From Shewanella halotolerans (GTDB taxonomy: Bacteria; Pseudomonadota; Gammaproteobacteria; Enterobacterales; Shewanellaceae): a stretch of 64,000 nucleotides of DNA. A program made the translations under genes and the position numbers. Positions 42,459 to 51,753 of the stretch are shown in pieces (positions within the stretch are counted from its first letter, which is position 1; each line of letters begins with the position of its first letter). Location: assembly GCF_019457535.1 (NCBI RefSeq), contig NZ_CP080417.1, positions 3,038,001-3,102,000 on the forward strand, written 5' to 3'. Under the pieces are notes generated by a model. The model saw nothing but the letters and a program-made list of their open reading frames with translations, ran no database searches and was not told where the DNA came from.

Positions 42459-43643
42459 ATGATTCGAAAATGTTTTCTCTGTAACTCAGCCACCAAGGTG
42501 GTATTTTCCACCACCTGGGCACTGCCGGGACTAACACCAAGAGAGATAGGTTTCTCGGTCTGTCCCCATTGTGGCTCTGTGTCCCAAAGTCCTGCGGTCA
42601 GCTTTGACGAGATGATGACCTTCTATAGCTCCATGGCGGTATACACCAATCCTGGTCGAGCAGAAAAACCATCCGAGGCCAAGATCAGAGATCTCGATGA
42701 ACAGATTCAGTTTATCAAACGTGGCATAGGTCAACTGCCAGGTTCGGCATTGCAAATTGGTTGCTCCGATGGCTACACACTGTCGCGTTTTCGCGACGCT
42801 GGGGTCAAACGAGTACTAGGGGTAGAACCGGGTACAGCCTCGGTAGAACTGGCCAAACGCCTCTATCAGGTAGACTGTATCCTCGGCTCAGCCGAAGCGT
42901 TTCACACCGAGGAAAATTTCGAGTTAATTCTCTTGACCCATGTGCTCGAACACCTTTATGCACCACAATCCATCCTAGCCAAGTGCCGTTCGCTTCAACA
43001 GGAGGTAGGTGAGGGCTTCATCTATGTAGAGGTGCCATTGATGGCACACCCAGACAGCTTATGTCCTGGATTTTTCTCCTTCGAGCACATCAACTATTAC
43101 ACCAAAGAGAACCTGCTCCAGAGCCTGCAACAAGCAGGCTATTCGCCTGTGTCAGTGGTGGAACACTTCAATAGTAACCTTTCCCCCATCATAGGCATTC
43201 TAGCCAGCACCAAACACCAGGGACACTACCATCCCCCCAAGGTCGACCCTGAACTCAACCGCCAATGGCTAAACAGTTACCGTGCGAAGGAAGTCAGCTA
43301 CTGGCAAGGCTGCCTGGACGCAGTGCTTGCGCAGTTACAACAAAGCCAGCGCATCTTCTTATGGGGCGCCGGCATCCATACCTGCCAGTTGGTCGCCAAC
43401 ACCAATCTGCTAACCTCTTGCCATATCGATGGGCTAACCGACACATCCTCACTCAAATGGGGACTCAGACAGGGTGACTGGATCTGTCAAGATCCGGCGA
43501 ACATCGACTGGCAACCCGGCGATACTGTGCTTATTTCCTCTTATGCCTCTGAAAAAGAGATATTTGATGCCCTATCCTGGCTGAGAAACAACGGCATAAA
43601 TACCCTAAGACTACATAACGTAGATGATACCCGGGCCCACTGA
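42459..43643 (+). CDS. Sugar C-methyltransferase-like protein
   Basis: A 394-residue protein with the three-part layout of TylC3/NovU-type sugar C-methyltransferases: an N-terminal zinc-binding domain with CxxC pairs (Cys5/Cys8 and Cys35/Cys38), a SAM-binding domain with ALQIGCSDGYTLSRF (about residues 96-110) and LTHVLEHLYAPQ, and a C-terminal Rossmann-like domain with FLWGAGIHTCQLV (about residue 300). Known relatives methylate carbon 3 of 4-keto-6-deoxysugars. The frame ends overlapping the next gene by one base. The substrate is inferred. Confidence 0.78.
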   Translation: MIRKCFLCNSATKVVFSTTWALPGLTPREIGFSVCPHCGSVSQSPAVSFDEMMTFYSSMAVYTNPGRAEKPSEAKIRDLDEQIQFIKRGIGQLPGSALQIGCSDGYTLSRFRDAGVKRVLGVEPGTASVELAKRLYQVDCILGSAEAFHTEENFELILLTHVLEHLYAPQSILAKCRSLQQEVGEGFIYVEVPLMAHPDSLCPGFFSFEHINYYTKENLLQSLQQAGYSPVSVVEHFNSNLSPIIGILASTKHQGHYHPPKVDPELNRQWLNSYRAKEVSYWQGCLDAVLAQLQQSQRIFLWGAGIHTCQLVANTNLLTSCHIDGLTDTSSLKWGLRQGDWICQDPANIDWQPGDTVLISSYASEKEIFDALSWLRNNGINTLRLHNVDDTRAH

Positions 43644-44881
43644 TGTCAAACATAAACAAACATTTGCTCATTGTAGGTGCAGGCATTGAAGCCTGTGAAG
43701 GCATACGCATTGCTAAGTCCATGGGTCTAAAGCTTATTATCGCCGACGGCAATCCAACGGCACCGGGACTGGCCATGGCAGACTGGTCGATCATAGAAAG
43801 TACATACAACGGTGAGGGGATCCTCACCAAGGTTCAACAGCTAATGAAACAGGGTGTCGGTGTGGATGGGGTGATAGCCATGTGTGCCGATGTGCCCCTC
43901 AGCGTAGCCGTTGTCAGTAATGCCCTAGGACTGCCTGGTCTATCATTGGAGTCAGCCTTCTGGGTCTCGGATAAGCTCGCCATGAAGACCAGACTCGCGG
44001 CACAGGGAGTCCCCATCCCCCATTTTGCCGATGTTTCCGATATTTCCACGCTACATGAACGGGCACAGGCCATAGGTTTCCCGCTGATAATAAAACCCGT
44101 AGACAGTCGCGGAGCACGCGGGGTACAACTCATAGAGAGTATTGATAAACTAAAGCAGGCCTGGTCATTGGCGGCCAAAGAGTCACCCACTGACAGAGTA
44201 ATGCTGGAAGAATACTTAGCCGGGCCGCAGTTTAGCACCGAAACCCTAATCGATAACGGACGTTGCCACACCTTAGGATTTGCCGATCGTAACTATGAGT
44301 GGTTGGAGCGTACTAAACCTTTCATCATCGAAAATGGTGGCGAGGCCCCAACTGGCGTCAGCCCAGAGATCAAAGCCGAAGTGATCGAAACGGTAGAAAA
44401 AGCGGCAGCGGCGCTTAACATCAATCAGGGGGTAGCCAAGGGCGATATGGTGTATACATCCCAGGGCGCTAAGGTGATCGAGATAGCCGGCAGGCTTTCT
44501 GGTGGTTTCTTTTCCACCACCCAAATCCCCCTCGCCTCCGGGGTCAACTTTGTCGAAAAAGCGATAAAACTGGCCCTAGGCGAACCTTTAACCGACGCTG
44601 AAGTCACCCCAAACAATCAGCAGGCCGTCGCCATTCGCTACCTGGACCTACCACAAGGCAAGGTTAAGATGATAAGCGGAGAAGCCGATGCCAGAGCCGT
44701 CCAGGGCATCGAGATGCTCAAGCTCTTCATCGCCCCTGGAGATATTATTCAGCCAATAGCTAACCACACCCAGAGGGCCGGATTCGCCATCGCCTGCGCC
44801 GATGACAAGCAATCCGCCATCGACCGTACCTATGATGCACTGTCTAAAATTCAAGTGGTATATGAGGCTGCCGGCTCATGA
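43643..44881 (+). CDS. ATP-grasp ligase
   Basis: A 412-residue ATP-grasp enzyme with a pre-ATP-grasp domain (LLIVGAGIEACEGIRIAKSM), the ATP-grasp fold with FPLIIKPVDSRGARGVQLI (about residues 152-170) and EEYLAGPQFSTETL, and the metal-binding VIEIAGRLSGGFFSTTQIPL. Family members join a carboxylate to an amine or thiol through an acyl phosphate. In this cluster it could acylate the amino sugar with an amino acid or other acid. It overlaps the next gene by ATGA. The substrate is unknown. Confidence 0.8.
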   Translation: MSNINKHLLIVGAGIEACEGIRIAKSMGLKLIIADGNPTAPGLAMADWSIIESTYNGEGILTKVQQLMKQGVGVDGVIAMCADVPLSVAVVSNALGLPGLSLESAFWVSDKLAMKTRLAAQGVPIPHFADVSDISTLHERAQAIGFPLIIKPVDSRGARGVQLIESIDKLKQAWSLAAKESPTDRVMLEEYLAGPQFSTETLIDNGRCHTLGFADRNYEWLERTKPFIIENGGEAPTGVSPEIKAEVIETVEKAAAALNINQGVAKGDMVYTSQGAKVIEIAGRLSGGFFSTTQIPLASGVNFVEKAIKLALGEPLTDAEVTPNNQQAVAIRYLDLPQGKVKMISGEADARAVQGIEMLKLFIAPGDIIQPIANHTQRAGFAIACADDKQSAIDRTYDALSKIQVVYEAAGS

Positions 44882-46827
44882 ATACCGCTCTGTACACTGT
44901 ATTTCACCTCAACCTGGCCTTTTCTTCTATTGAAAAGGAACAGCATGTCGAGGTGGTTGAACGCTGTTATTGGCCACTACTAAAAATCGCAGAGCTTGGT
45001 ATTCCTGTTGGCTTGGAGCTGACGGCCTACACTCTTGAGTGTATCAATACCGTAGCCCCCGCCTGGATCGAACAATTCAAGGCACTGCTACAGTCCGGTC
45101 ACTGCGAGCTGATCGCCAGTGGTGACAGCCAGATCATAGGGCCACTGATCCCGGCCGAGGTCAATAGTGCCAACCTAAAACTAGGGCAAGACAGCTATCA
45201 ACGCCTATTGGGCGTCCTTCCCAAAGTGGCTTATCTCAATGAGCAAGCGGTTTCTGCCGGGTTACTCGATGTCTACATAGATGCAGGCTTCGAAGCAGTG
45301 GTGGTGGAATGGGACAACCCCTTTTCTCATAACCCAGATTGGCAAAAAGAACTCTTGATGCAGCCTCAGTCACTAAAGAGCGCCAGTGGCCGCCATATCA
45401 AAGTTATCTGGAATCATGCCATCGCCTTTCAGAAGTTTCAGCGCTATGTTCACGGCGAACTAACTCTGGAAGATTATCTGCAGTATTTACTTAAGGTGTT
45501 AAAACCCGACACTGTGGCATTTCCTGTATATGGCAGCGACGCAGAAGTTTTTGATTTCCGCCCTGGGCGATACCATACCGAAGCAGAACAAATAAGCGGC
45601 GAATGGCAACGAGTTGAACAGTTATTCGTTACCCTCGATGCTATGGATAACTACTGTTGGCGTCTTCCCTCCAAGCTGCTGGCGAAAAAGGCAGACACCC
45701 TTTCCTTGCCACTCACCAATGCCCACTACCCTGTCTCGGTCAAGAAACAGGCCAAATACAATATAACCCGCTGGGCTCTGAGCGGCCGCAATGACCTCCT
45801 GCTCAATAGTATTTGTTATCGCAAGTTAGCCGAACTCAAGTCACAACAAAATACAGACGACGAGTGTTGGCGATGCTTGTGCCGACTCTGGGCCAGTGAT
45901 CTGAGAACCCACTTAACCCAAACTCGTTATGATGCACTGACGTTAACCAAGATGGCTTCTGTAGCACCAACATTTGCCGCCTGGCATGATGATAAAGATC
46001 TGCGTGTTCATTATGATGAAGCCAGGCGCCGTCTGGAAGTGCAAACCCCCAAGATAAGACTGATACTTAACGGCAACCGCGGTCTGGCAATTGAAACGCT
46101 CGCCTTTGCCAGCCACAACTTTGAAGCGGTTGTCGGTACCCTATCCCATGGGCACTTCGACCACATCAGCTATGGTGCAGATTTTTACAGCAATCACCTC
46201 CTGCTGGAACGTTTTCGAGACCGCGACAGAGTGGCCGATCTCAACAGGGTGGAGTACCAGTTGGGAGAGCAAGATGGCTGTCTGGTCATCTATTGCCGCC
46301 AAGCACTCAATAGCGGTGCGGTCGTGAAATGGTATCGGCTAGAAGACGAACGCCTCTATACGGGCTTCCACTTTGAAGAAACCTGCCGCCCAGAAGCCTC
46401 GGTACGTTTAGGCTTCATGACCCTGCTCGATTGTCAGCAGCGAGCCTGGTATCAAACCCGTCTCGGCGGCTATGAGGATGAATTTTTTCAAATAACCCAT
46501 GACATGGACCAAGGCGCACCAATTTCCTCCATCGTCTCATCATCCAGCGCTCTGGGAGCGACGGCCGGCGCCATCTGCTTTGGGAACCAGTTCAAGGGCA
46601 TACGTATTGACTGGGATCCGGCTCGTTGCGCAGCCTTGCCTATGATTTCCAGTAAAAAAATCGATGAACAATACCTAAATCGCCTGTGGTTTTCTTTGAC
46701 CGAAGCCGACGAAACCCTCAAACCCAATGGGCAACTGTTGGATTTCGAAATATGCATCAGTCCAGTGGTTCTGGACACTGACTCGCCTAAGTCAAACACA
46801 TATCTCAAAGAGGAAACTTGCACATGA
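44878..46827 (+). CDS. GH57/deacetylase-like protein
   Basis: A 649-residue protein whose N-terminal half resembles glycoside hydrolase family 57 and related COG1449 proteins, with FHLNLAFSSIEKEQHVEVVE near the start, PVGLELTAYTLECI (about residue 43) and HCELIASGDSQIIGPLIP. The C-terminal half (from about residue 370) is beta-rich with GTLSHGHFDHISYGADFYSN. No signal peptide is present, so it acts in the cytoplasm. It may process or epimerise a glycan intermediate, or act as a deacetylase; I cannot tell from sequence. Confidence 0.65.
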   Translation: MNTALYTVFHLNLAFSSIEKEQHVEVVERCYWPLLKIAELGIPVGLELTAYTLECINTVAPAWIEQFKALLQSGHCELIASGDSQIIGPLIPAEVNSANLKLGQDSYQRLLGVLPKVAYLNEQAVSAGLLDVYIDAGFEAVVVEWDNPFSHNPDWQKELLMQPQSLKSASGRHIKVIWNHAIAFQKFQRYVHGELTLEDYLQYLLKVLKPDTVAFPVYGSDAEVFDFRPGRYHTEAEQISGEWQRVEQLFVTLDAMDNYCWRLPSKLLAKKADTLSLPLTNAHYPVSVKKQAKYNITRWALSGRNDLLLNSICYRKLAELKSQQNTDDECWRCLCRLWASDLRTHLTQTRYDALTLTKMASVAPTFAAWHDDKDLRVHYDEARRRLEVQTPKIRLILNGNRGLAIETLAFASHNFEAVVGTLSHGHFDHISYGADFYSNHLLLERFRDRDRVADLNRVEYQLGEQDGCLVIYCRQALNSGAVVKWYRLEDERLYTGFHFEETCRPEASVRLGFMTLLDCQQRAWYQTRLGGYEDEFFQITHDMDQGAPISSIVSSSSALGATAGAICFGNQFKGIRIDWDPARCAALPMISSKKIDEQYLNRLWFSLTEADETLKPNGQLLDFEICISPVVLDTDSPKSNTYLKEETCT

Positions 46828-48539
46828 CCAAGACACTCGCCATTGTAGGGGCCAGGCTCAATTCCAGTCGTCTGGCGGGCAAGCACTTATTGCCACTGGC
46901 CGGCGAACCTATGATTAGCCATATTTGGCGCCGACTGATGCGATGCAATGAGGTCAATAGTCTCGAACTGGCTACCACAGCAGATAATTTTAATCGTCCA
47001 CTGCTGAATTGGGCAAAAGAACATCGGGTGGAATGTCATCCCTATGAAGGCGATGTCAACGACCTAATGGCAAGGCTCGATAACATTATTCAAAGACAAA
47101 ACCCGGACTATATCCTCTACGTCTGCGGAGACTGCCCGCTAATCGATCCCGAGTTTATTGACCATGGGCTAAAGGCGCTTAAGCATTCAGACAAAGACAG
47201 CATCACACTAAAAGATGGGGTCCAGAGCTTACACGAAGGCTTGGCCTTTTATAGTCGCAGTGGTTGGAATAAATTAATGGCCGCCAGCCAATGTGCCATG
47301 TCCAGAGAACATGTGGGCTATGCCGATAGAATTACTCCCATACTCGATACGCTGGCCATTGACGACAGTGCAGATTACTCACAGGTCAAACACAGAATAT
47401 CTGTAGATACCCAGGCAGACTATCGCTTTATGGCGGAGACATATCGACGTTGGTATCAGGACAATGATGCCAACTCCATCGTCGATCTGCTAGGGGTACA
47501 GCAGCTACTGTTAGATGAACCCGAATTGAAAGCAATTAACGACCATGTGCAACAAAAACGCCCTGAACAACACTATGCCAATATCAGCCTCTACTGTCAT
47601 ATTGGTCCATCAATAGGCTTAGGTCACTTGAGACGCTGCGCCCTCATCGCGGAGGCGTTACAGGAGCAATTAGGTACAGGTACAGAGATCTTTGTTGTAG
47701 GCCAAGCCTGTGAACTGCCATGGCTTCATACAAAAATTTGCTGGCTGGAGCACGAATCACAACTGATTTCTCGGCTAAGCAATGACAACAACCAACTGTT
47801 GATATTAGATTTCCATCCTTCTTATATCGACGAAACGACCTTATTGCCTGTATGCAAGCAAATGCAACACCAAGGCACATCTATCGTAGCAATGGATAAA
47901 ATGTCTTCCCTGCTTCCCTTTGCCGAACTGCTTTTCGTTCCCAGTTTCTTCACTCGCTTGCAGGATCCCAAATTAAGCTTCGGCTGGGATCATTATCTCT
48001 TTGAGCCTGTGCCCCAAGAGACGAAAGAGAACTTGGTGCTCATATTAACAGGAGGCAGCGACGCGCTTGGTTTTGGCCAGTCACTACCCAAAGCCATACA
48101 GCAAACGCTGAGCCCTGATTGGCGCTATATTTGGGTTCAAGGACCGCTCGCCCCCTCCCCTGAATTAGCGGGAATAGAGAAGATAGCGCTGATGGTCAAC
48201 CCACCCAATCTCGCGACGCTGATAGCAAAAGCCAAGATAGTCGTAACTTGCTATGGTCTCTCCTTGTTTGAGTCTATGGCCAGAGAAGCCGCTGTGATCC
48301 TGCTGCCTGCCCAAAAAATTTGTGATGAAGATGAGTTAGCATCCCTTGCTGAAACAGATGCCTGCCTTGTGAGTCATACTACAGAAGAAGCGGTTAACTA
48401 CCTGACTCATTTGCAATCTTCACCCGAACAAATGAGACAATTATCCGAAAAAGCTGGCTCACTTTTTGCTGGTTCAAACGGTATGTCAATTTTGATACAA
48501 AAAATCAAAGCACTCTTACTTGCTGGTCAAAGCACCTAA
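46824..48539 (+). CDS. Fused cytidylyltransferase (SpsF-like) and PseG-like protein
   Basis: A 571-residue two-domain fusion. The N-terminal half (about residues 1-230) is a SpsF/CMP-KDO-synthetase-like nucleotidyltransferase with LNSSRLAGKHLLPLAGEPMI and YVCGDCPLIDPEF. The C-terminal half (about 250-571) is PseG/SpsG-like with IGPSIGLGHLRRCALIAEAL, including the conserved His of the PseG GxGHxxR motif, and LTGGSDALG. PseF activates the nonulosonic acid with CMP and PseG removes UDP before condensation, so two non-consecutive steps lie in one protein. The ATG at 46824 overlaps the previous stop by ATGA. Confidence 0.82.
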   Translation: MTKTLAIVGARLNSSRLAGKHLLPLAGEPMISHIWRRLMRCNEVNSLELATTADNFNRPLLNWAKEHRVECHPYEGDVNDLMARLDNIIQRQNPDYILYVCGDCPLIDPEFIDHGLKALKHSDKDSITLKDGVQSLHEGLAFYSRSGWNKLMAASQCAMSREHVGYADRITPILDTLAIDDSADYSQVKHRISVDTQADYRFMAETYRRWYQDNDANSIVDLLGVQQLLLDEPELKAINDHVQQKRPEQHYANISLYCHIGPSIGLGHLRRCALIAEALQEQLGTGTEIFVVGQACELPWLHTKICWLEHESQLISRLSNDNNQLLILDFHPSYIDETTLLPVCKQMQHQGTSIVAMDKMSSLLPFAELLFVPSFFTRLQDPKLSFGWDHYLFEPVPQETKENLVLILTGGSDALGFGQSLPKAIQQTLSPDWRYIWVQGPLAPSPELAGIEKIALMVNPPNLATLIAKAKIVVTCYGLSLFESMAREAAVILLPAQKICDEDELASLAETDACLVSHTTEEAVNYLTHLQSSPEQMRQLSEKAGSLFAGSNGMSILIQKIKALLLAGQST

Positions 48540-48548
48540 GGATTAAAA

Positions 48549-49985
48549 ATGTTCATTCTGGTAACGACTCCCGTAGGACGAACCGAAACAGGGGAACAAA
48601 TAGACTACTTCCCCAGCAGATGGAGCGGAAGCTCGGGCCAGTATAAAGTGACAACCTTTTATCCGTTTAACCTGTCATATCTTACTGCCATGTTGAAACG
48701 TGACAGCGACCACAGAGTCAAATTTGTAGACATGAATTACTTCGGTGTTGACAGTGACGAATATATCACATTGCTCAACCGACTCAGACCCGACATTTTA
48801 ATAGTAGAAGTCGATTCCATTATCTATCGTAAACAGATGACTATCTTGCGCACATTAAAGCAGGACCTACCATTGCTAAAGATAATCATTTGTGGCCCCC
48901 AAGCCACAGCCACCCCGGAAGATGCTTTGGCAAACGGTGCTGACTTTGTTGCTATCGGCGAGTTTGAAGAATCAATAACGGAACTGATTACTTCGGGTTT
49001 ATCAGAGAGCGTTGAAGGTATCTACCCAAATAGCCGCCGGAATTTATTGGACGTCAATTCACTGCCGTTTCCCGAAAACGAAGATATAAAGCGCCGAGAT
49101 TATTGCCGTTTATATGGCTCGGAATACAATGAAGTTGAGATGTGGGTGACCCGGGGCTGCCCAGTCATGTGCAATTTTTGCGTGGTCGCCAACGTGTACT
49201 ATGGTAAGCCCAACCATAGAGTCCGAGATCTCGATAATGTGATAGCCGAAATTAAGCTGCTGCAAGAGAGCATTCCTGATTTACAGGGCATTTTCTTTAA
49301 TGAAGAGGCCCATACGATTAATCGAAATTATCTCAGAGCCTTGTGCCAACGCCTGATAGATGAAGGATTACATCAAACACTAAAATTCAATTGCATGGGC
49401 AATTATGACACTCTCGATACAGAGACATTGAAGTTAATGAAAGCGGCCGGCTATTACAAAATCCGCATCGGCCTTGAGAGCCTGGACGAGTCGGTAATGC
49501 AACATATATCCAAGTTCAGATCCAAGAGTAATGTCGCCCGATTACTGGACGTGCTGCACGATTGCAAAGAACTGGGTATTAAAGTCTATGGCACCATGTC
49601 TGTCGGAACCGTCGGCGCGAACTACAAATCGGATATTGAATCTTTAAACACAATAGAAAAGTTGCATGCCGAAGGCTACATACAGGAGTTTTCCCTATCC
49701 ATTAATACACCGCTGCAGGGAACGCCCTTCTTCGATAAAGCTCGTGATGCAAATTGGCTCATCGCGACCTCCTCAGATTATGATGGCAGTTACGGCTCCA
49801 TGGTGGATCTGCCAGATTATCCCGCAACACTGGTCAATGAAGCATTTGAGTACGGTTCAATAATCCGGGCTCGAATAAATCAAAAAAATCAGGATAGTGG
49901 CGTACATTACTCATCTTACGATCGACAGTGGTGTGCCCCGGTTTATGCCACATCAAATCGAAAAGTTGGCGAGGGGATCATCTAA
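48549..49985 (+). CDS. B12-binding-type radical SAM enzyme
   Basis: A 478-residue protein with an N-terminal cobalamin-binding-like domain (about residues 40-150, RPDILIVEVDS and IIICGPQATATPEDALANGA) and a radical SAM core with the 4Fe-4S triad Cys204, Cys208, Cys211 (RGCPVMCNFCVV). The classical DxHxxG cobalamin motif is not visible, as in several of these enzymes. Members include class B methylases and ring-forming enzymes. Here it may methylate or rearrange the sugar. It overlaps the next start as TAATG. Confidence 0.82.
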   Translation: MFILVTTPVGRTETGEQIDYFPSRWSGSSGQYKVTTFYPFNLSYLTAMLKRDSDHRVKFVDMNYFGVDSDEYITLLNRLRPDILIVEVDSIIYRKQMTILRTLKQDLPLLKIIICGPQATATPEDALANGADFVAIGEFEESITELITSGLSESVEGIYPNSRRNLLDVNSLPFPENEDIKRRDYCRLYGSEYNEVEMWVTRGCPVMCNFCVVANVYYGKPNHRVRDLDNVIAEIKLLQESIPDLQGIFFNEEAHTINRNYLRALCQRLIDEGLHQTLKFNCMGNYDTLDTETLKLMKAAGYYKIRIGLESLDESVMQHISKFRSKSNVARLLDVLHDCKELGIKVYGTMSVGTVGANYKSDIESLNTIEKLHAEGYIQEFSLSINTPLQGTPFFDKARDANWLIATSSDYDGSYGSMVDLPDYPATLVNEAFEYGSIIRARINQKNQDSGVHYSSYDRQWCAPVYATSNRKVGEGII

Positions 49986-50947
49986 TGTCCCCAACAATCA
50001 CTATTTGTATCCCGAACTTCAATCATGGAAAGTTACTCGGCCAGACACTCGACGCTGTATTCAGCCAGAACCTTGATGGCGTACAGGTTTTAGTATCAGA
50101 CAATGCCTCAAACGACGACAGCCTTAGCGTGATCGACACCTTCCGTCACCAGCCAGAATTGAGAGTATTGCGCCAAGATTCGACCATTCCCATGGCATCA
50201 AACTGGAATACAGTAGTGAAAGCTGCAGATACTCCCTGGATCATCATGCTGTGTTCAGATGATCTTCTGCTGCCCTCGGCATTGAGCCAATTAAAGCAGG
50301 CCGCACAGACCTCGGACGTGCAAGCAATATTCTTTGAATATGATTTTCTTGTTGAGGGCCAGCGGATCAAGAAAACACCTTTTTACCAGACCTCGGCTAT
50401 GATCTCGGGACAGCGACAAGCTGAAATTTTCCTCAAAGGAAACAATTATCCTTTATCAGCCTGCATGTTTAAACGAGACTTACTACAAGGCATTGGCTGG
50501 TTCGATGAAAGCAAGGCATTTTGTACCGATTGGCATGCCTGGCTGCAAATGAGCGCAGCGGCCAATCAGGTACTCTACATCAAAGAGCCCCTTCTGCTAT
50601 ATCGTCAGCATGCCGAGAATGAAACCCACAGGTGTGTAAGGGACCAAGTCGCTCTGAAAGAGGTTATTAAGATGAAAACAGATTTCATCTCCGAACACGC
50701 CATTACCGACAAAGATATCATTTATGGCGCGGCCTCAAACAACCTCAAGCTCGCCAAACACTATGCCAGCCAGATGGTTACTCAGGGATTTTCAAAGGCC
50801 GCCAATTATTATCTGCAACAAGCTTCTTTACTTGAGCAGCAACTGACCACCATAGGTACCAAGCCCCAAATGAGTCACTCTTCGGCACCTTATCCTCTGC
50901 CTCAAGATGCTGCCGAATGCAAATCCTTGAGCTTCTGCCTGACATAA
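49985..50947 (+). CDS. Glycosyltransferase family 2
   Basis: A 320-residue GT-A fold transferase with the N-terminal motif TITICIPNFNHGKLLGQTLD, VLVSDNASNDDS and a DXD-like SDD (IIMLCSDDLLLPSAL, about residue 90). No membrane segments are visible, so it is a cytoplasmic sugar transferase. It ends the plus-strand island operon and its last 46 bases overlap, tail to tail, the reductase gene on the other strand. It may extend the flagellin glycan with a second sugar, possibly the dideoxyhexose; that is inference. Confidence 0.85.
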   Translation: MSPTITICIPNFNHGKLLGQTLDAVFSQNLDGVQVLVSDNASNDDSLSVIDTFRHQPELRVLRQDSTIPMASNWNTVVKAADTPWIIMLCSDDLLLPSALSQLKQAAQTSDVQAIFFEYDFLVEGQRIKKTPFYQTSAMISGQRQAEIFLKGNNYPLSACMFKRDLLQGIGWFDESKAFCTDWHAWLQMSAAANQVLYIKEPLLLYRQHAENETHRCVRDQVALKEVIKMKTDFISEHAITDKDIIYGAASNNLKLAKHYASQMVTQGFSKAANYYLQQASLLEQQLTTIGTKPQMSHSSAPYPLPQDAAECKSLSFCLT

Positions 50948-51753
50948 TCCTCAAGTTGATAGCGGGGGGACCAACCTGGAAGGGGAGGAAGCAGGCTGTC
51001 AGCAGGCAAAGCGATCTCAACGGTTTCGCTCTGATGAAGATTAAAATTCAGTTGCAATGGATGGCCCAGTTTAGCCAACATCGCCGATAACTCGTTGAAA
51101 CTATAGAGGTGTTCTTGCCTGACCCGATAACTGACTTGAGGCAATTGAACGGGAGAATTTATCAGGCTCATGATAGCACTCACGACATCTCTGACATCCG
51201 TCAACGAAAAGCGTTTACCTGAATCCCCAAGCTTGGCAGGCAAACCGGAGTGCGCCTGATGAATTAAGTAATCGACCAGCTTCCCCCTGGTATCCCCGGG
51301 GCCATAGGTGGAGGATAATACCAACTGATAAGCTTCAAGTTTCTCCCTTTGTCGGAAGTATTCCAAATATACCGCCAAGGCTTGTTTGCTGGCGCTGTAA
51401 TAATCAACCGCAGCACTGCACTCCTGATCGCCAAACTGCCAGAAACTGCCGGTGGCAATGAACTTAACATTGCGCTGGCTAGTCGTCCAGTTAAGTAATC
51501 TCAGTGGCAGCATAAGGTTGGCATTAAATCCAGCACCTTTAGCCTCATTTCCATATGCCGCGGCCAGATGAACCACGGCATCAGGAGCAAAGTCCGACAG
51601 TCTTATTTCCAGCTCGGGAGAGTCAAATGCCAGAGCATCCCCCTCTTGCCGGCGCTGTATCGACAATACTTGGAATCCCTGAACCTTAGCCGCTTTCACT
51701 AAGTGGCCACCAAGAAATCCTCCGGCACCTGTGATAACCAAGCGTTTAGTCAA
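50902..51753 (-). CDS. NAD-dependent epimerase/reductase of the dideoxyhexose operon
   Basis: A 283-residue extended SDR protein with cofactor motif GAGGFLGG (about residues 8-15), AAAYGNEAKG and YxxxK as YYSASK (about residues 118-123), then STYGPGDTRGK. It is the last gene of the pseBC-rfbFGH unit and overlaps rfbH by 8 bases. By position it corresponds to abequose or paratose synthase (RfbJ/RfbS), which reduces the 4-keto group of CDP-4-keto-3,6-dideoxyglucose. Which stereoisomer is made cannot be read from the sequence. Confidence 0.75.
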   Translation of the reverse strand: MTKRLVITGAGGFLGGHLVKAAKVQGFQVLSIQRRQEGDALAFDSPELEIRLSDFAPDAVVHLAAAYGNEAKGAGFNANLMLPLRLLNWTTSQRNVKFIATGSFWQFGDQECSAAVDYYSASKQALAVYLEYFRQREKLEAYQLVLSSTYGPGDTRGKLVDYLIHQAHSGLPAKLGDSGKRFSLTDVRDVVSAIMSLINSPVQLPQVSYRVRQEHLYSFNELSAMLAKLGHPLQLNFNLHQSETVEIALPADSLLPPLPGWSPRYQLEDYVRQKLKDLHSAAS

